The position numbers and the translations under genes are program-made. A model generated the notes under the pieces. That model had not been told where the DNA came from. It saw only the letters and a program-made list of their open reading frames with translations, and made no database searches. From NCBI RefSeq assembly GCF_000003815.2, contig NC_049984.1, positions 16,623,303 to 16,687,302 of the forward strand: a stretch of DNA of 64,000 nucleotides, in the 5' to 3' direction. This document shows positions 59,851-64,000 of this stretch, piece after piece. The first letter of the stretch is position 1. Each line of letters opens with the position of its first letter. This DNA is from Branchiostoma floridae (Eukaryota > Chordata > Leptocardii > Amphioxiformes > Branchiostomatidae).

Positions 59851-61410
59851 AACTTGTTTTTCGATACTCACTGTTGGATTTTATAAACGATAAACTTTAT
59901 ACAAGAAATGGACGTAACGTTATATGTAATTTTACAAATATGCACGGTTTTATACTGTTAATTTCGTTCGACTTTTAGAAGTCAAAGCAAACCGGGAGTA
60001 CATTTGGTTGTTCAAGCCATAAGTTGTTTTAAGTTTGCCACCTGGACGTTGTGAAGCAAATGAAAAGTTTTCAAAGTGGTTTGTGCTAGTTTTTTTTTTA
60101 CATAAAAGAAATAGAAAAATACAATGTTGTAAACATTACGTTATTTGTTGCCTGAAATATGTTGTTTTACTTAAAAGTAAAAAAAAATGTCTTCAGTCTT
60201 TTGAATTGGTCAAATGTTTTGGCACGTAACTTCCTTTGATTGTAAGGTATCGGTGGGCAAATATTGTTCTATCTCCTTCGCAGCGTGTTGAGCACTCACA
60301 TGTGAAAATTACAAATAAAGTGAAACTACGGTTGCTGCATCTTTTGAAGCGAGTTCCATGTCATCTTTTTGTCTGATTATTGACTATTATCTATAGTCGT
60401 CGTCGGACGTCCTTGCTGAACTGCGGTTCGAAAAAGAGCCAGAACTGTCTATGACATAGTATCAAAGATAACAAATGTATAAAGACAGTTTCTCGAAAAA
60501 GACTTTCATTCTAGAAGCCATGTTTTCACGCACTTTGTGTGTGCTAAACAGTAACTGTGACTGATAGGAGGCGTTCCTCTCACAATCACCTTGTTTCTAT
60601 AACTTTAAAATAAAGTTATACCGTACATTCAATCACTTCATCTTTGCCTGGTAGAATTTAGATTATTCACAATCACTTCATGTTAGAACGTATTTAATTT
60701 TATTCACTTGCAATTAGCCCCATGGGCATGAATTTGCAACAAAACATTCTGTTCAAAAAAGTTACCCAGTTTTCATGGACTTATCTGGTAATCTCATCGA
60801 TCGTCTTTTTTAGAAAAGGGCTTCAGCTCAGCAATAAGTCACTGATTCATTGTTTATCTTCATCGAACACCTAGGAGCCTACCTCAGGGAAAGGTGCTAA
60901 GAACCTAGAAGCATCTACATCGTTACTGACACTATGTTGACATCCTTTAAAATTTGGCAAAGTCTATAAGATGTTCAATGTTATACTGATCAATGTATGC
61001 TGCAGTTCCTATCTGTTCTGCAATTCGGCGTCCTTGTCACGTAGCGATAACGGCCCTTTGAAGTGTAAGCATAATGCAATTTTTGCACGTTCCGTTGAGG
61101 GGCGCCATTGCAACGCAAGGTAAAGCATTGAGTTGTTGCTTTATCCCAAGGGAGTGAAGTATTGGGTGGGTGTGATGCAAAAGGGGATGAAGTTAACTAA
61201 ATCCCATTGCCTTGTGCCTAGGTATGAAGACTTTATTGTATGAAGATTTTAAAGTCTACAGTTTCAAAATAATGCTGGAGTAAGTCAATTCTAAATACAC
61301 ACGTAATTGTTATTATTGCCAGGAATTTCTTCCACTTAATAAACTGTTGCATCCTTACATCTACTTGGAGATTTACATATCACAACAAAGGAAGAAGACA
61401 ACTAGTCCTG
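59851..61410. other. Copy B 3' UTR and spacer
   Basis: AT-rich. Plus-strand AATAAA signals at 60314-60319 and about 60610 could end copy B transcripts. No other gene was recognised. Confidence 0.45.
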
Positions 61411-62743
61411 TTAGTCTGATATAGTTTATTGGAGTCTGTCTGCTCCTTGGTGTCAAACTTGTGGAAAAAAAAGAAACTTTGTACGTTCCAATTCGGGGTA
61501 CATGTGCCCATATACATGTATACTGCATATACAAGTGTCCTGCAATCTTGAACAAACTTTGCAAATCTACCAGTGCACAGTTGATAAACACTGTTCACTC
61601 TTTACAATGAATCAAAGTAAATCATACAAAAAAACAGGAAATTATATTTTGAACATGTTGTTTTGTAAGTACACGTCATGAAATTATTTTCTAATAGCCT
61701 AAAAGTGAAGAAATCATTAAAGCAAAGCTAGGCTTCCTGGTGTTAAATATCCATATCTTAAATTCATATTTTGTGTCTGTAAATTTTTGTCAGTGACCAC
61801 TAAGCATTGGTACATGCATGTACATGTGAGTGATGTTGCGAATGCTAATCACACTGTGATCATACGGGAATACCTTTTCTTTTGAGCAAATTGCAATCCA
61901 AGTCTTAACCAGGGTTTTCCCTGGCCTTAGATTTTATTCTGTCATCACAGTAAACAAATGCTCAACTCCTGGCGTGATTTGGCCAAACTCTCATCTTTTT
62001 CATATCAAAAAGACACTTTTGTCCATTAAGAAGACAGATTATGGCCACAATCTTTGTCCATCAATAGCAACCAGTTTTCATCACTTGGTAGAATGAAGGA
62101 TGAAGCTAGCTTGGTTGAAGGGGAAATCGTCTTGGGTTTCTGAGTGTATCATTGTGTCACCACCATTGTACATGTAATATACATTGTATCTGTGAAAGTA
62201 CTGACAACAGAGAGTGCACTAGCAGTGCTGTTACATGTAACATGAAATTCAATGTGTTTCATACCATATACATCCATAGTGAGATCATTATAACACCCTT
62301 TCTCCAGCAGTAGACATTCCATTCATCAAGGCACCACTGCTGTAGATTCTGATATCTGTGAGAGACTATTAGAGAATGTAACTACTACTTTAGGCAGCCC
62401 ACTTGTGTTTATTGTTGTACGACATGTCCATATGAATTCCCATATCAACATGGTTATGATATCATGTAGTCTGTGGCCATGTTATAACACACACCACAGC
62501 AGTAACGTTAGCCAACTCTTAGACGTCAATGACACCTAAATTCTTAGACTTGTGACAGTTCTCAGTTCCTTGTGATATTTCTCTCTTCAAACGAAAAAAG
62601 TCCTTCCTCCAAAATCCAGGTTGCACCAGGGTCCCTTCCATGGGTTTTCCTTGACAGATGCACAAAGTTTGAGGAGTATGTGGTAAGTGTTGAGAGATTG
62701 TGTGGCCGCCCCCCTCCCCCATGTGTGACCTTGAAGGCAGGTT
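61411..62743 (-). other. Putative 3' UTR of the minus-strand RGG gene
   Basis: Minus-strand sequence downstream of the TAG at 62746-62744. A minus-strand AATAAA (TTTATT on the plus strand) occurs near 61427-61432. No long reading frame is present. This depends on the gene call at 62744-63576. Confidence 0.3.
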
Positions 62744-63576
62744 CTATCTAGTGAAGGACCTGGCATGTCTGTCTCTGCCCCTGCTGTATCCTGGACTGGG
62801 AGGTGGCAGGAACCTGGAAGGACACAGATACAGCATTACATTACATCATGGATGGGCAAGTGTAGGAAGACCACGTAAAACTCATCTACGAGTATGCTTT
62901 GCGAAGATGCTTTCTGCTCAGTGAAAGATTTGCCCAAGGCTATCAAGGATAGGGATGGATGGAGGGAGACAGTCATGTTCAATCGTGCAACCAGGATGCC
63001 CAGATGATGATGATGATTACATCATAAGTCCCATCCTGAATTTTTTCAATGTCAACCTTGCTAATGCATAACATCAACTCTCATAATTCTACCTGATGCC
63101 ATATTACAGCCACATGGAAAATACATGTATATGTACATGACTTTAAAGTGATTTAAAGAGATTTACCAATGTAGCATCAATAATCCTGTGTTTTATATAT
63201 TTGTACACTTCAGATAGTTGTATCTTCAAGACAATCTTGAGAACGCCAGGTCGAGTCTACTAACAATTTTTTTATGGGGCGGTATTATATAATTGGCACC
63301 CGGTAGAATTATGAGAGTTGATGCTAAAAGTTTACATGTAAAGGAACTTAGTATTTCTTATTTACTAACAGAAGCTGTGCTTTTCTTTCTGTATTTCATA
63401 TCAACATCAATGTCAACATGTTTTGCAATAATAGATTCAAAAAGTATTCAAGAGACGTAACCAGTCTGCTCACCTCTGGTTGTTGTCCTTTTCCCTGGGT
63501 CCGGACCAGTGTCCCCCACGCATGCCCCGACCGCCGCCACCACCCCCTCGACCCAGCCGACCCCATCCTTCCCGAC
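62744..63576 (-). CDS. 3' end of an RGG-rich protein gene (partial, two exons)
   Basis: Two minus-strand exons, 63576-63474 and 62813-62744, join in phase (CAG AG|G TTC). Both are bordered by good splice signals: acceptors TTGCCTCAG and GTGTCCTTCCAG, donor AGAG|GTGAGC. The first encodes a Gly/Arg run (GRLGRGGGGGRGMRGGHW), an RGG-type box typical of RNA-binding proteins. The second encodes FLPPPSPGYSRGRDRHARS and ends in TAG. The rest of the gene would lie to the right, beyond 64000 or in exons I could not place between 63.6 and 64 kb. I do not recognise the family. Support is splice and phase logic only, so the call is moderate. Confidence 0.45.
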
Positions 63577-64000
63577 CTGAGGCAACCAACAGGAGACACA
63601 TGAAGTCACGTATACAGGGTTTGTGTGTACTGCATACCAGTTATGGCATAATAACACACCAGGTTTGTACTGAACAGTACATTAGGTGCATAACTGGACA
63701 GATTTATTTTATTTAATCACACTGGGAAGAATCCCTTAAATTTTTTACTAGCGTGGTTGGTTCTTTAACATGCTCTCCTCTGAAACACAAGACCTCCATC
63801 TAACTTAATCTGACATATACATATTGTATAGTAACTGCTGATTCAGCAGTATCATAACCTCTACCTTACAACTGTACATACTGCACTGTGACTCCACATC
63901 AAGGTCACATCAACATATTTCCTTCCTTCTCAAAACATTTTTTACCAAAAATTCAGCAAGCAGACAAGATAAACAAGAGTTCGTAGACCTCAGCCTGCAT
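63577..64000. other. Right edge, nothing firm
   Basis: AT-rich, probably an intron of the minus-strand RGG gene. A short minus-strand open stretch beginning at the very edge (64000) cannot be evaluated without flanking sequence. Confidence 0.35.

Overview
This is a stretch of animal nuclear DNA, most likely from an amphioxus (Branchiostoma) or a close chordate relative. Coding exons are short and scattered among long AT-rich introns with GT-AG borders. The genes are metazoan-specific: a GDF5/6/7-type BMP ligand, an RREB1 zinc-finger protein, a THAP protein and stathmin-like proteins. Introns and spacers are full of short inverted-repeat transposons. The amphioxus assignment is an inference from gene content, repeat style and compactness; it cannot be proven without a search.

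Layout. A GDF5/6/7-like growth factor gene lies on the minus strand (1174-4858, three coding exons) with several MITEs in its 3' flank and second intron. Its upstream region (4.9-13 kb) has no convincing gene, but holds a GC-rich patch at 7.7-8.3 kb that could be regulatory. From 13.1 to 16.05 kb there is a repeat cluster ending in a 160-bp satellite. A four-exon THAP-domain gene follows on the plus strand (16211-19973). From about 24.6 to 53.7 kb the window is occupied by the RREB1 orthologue on the plus strand: a tiny first coding exon carrying an MSRRKQ motif, a 16.7-kb first intron, four middle exons, and one 4.5-kb exon holding most of 20 zinc fingers, followed by a long 3' UTR. At 54.8-59.9 kb two copies of a stathmin-like gene sit head to head in an inverted duplication. 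The minus copy is broken (premature stop, and a Harbinger-like Myb fragment fused to exon 1); the plus copy reads through as 261 residues. The right edge (61.4-63.6 kb) holds what looks like the 3' end of a minus-strand gene with an RGG-rich exon.

Exon joins were worked out by hand from reading phase and splice consensus. All four main gene models (GDF, THAP, RREB1, plus-copy stathmin-like) close in frame over every intron, which is strong internal support. The genes have no operon-like relationship. GDF is a secreted ligand, RREB1 and the THAP protein are nuclear DNA-binding proteins, and the stathmin-like proteins are probably microtubule or tubulin regulators at membranes. I saw no tRNA, rRNA or CRISPR and no bacterial or viral genes.
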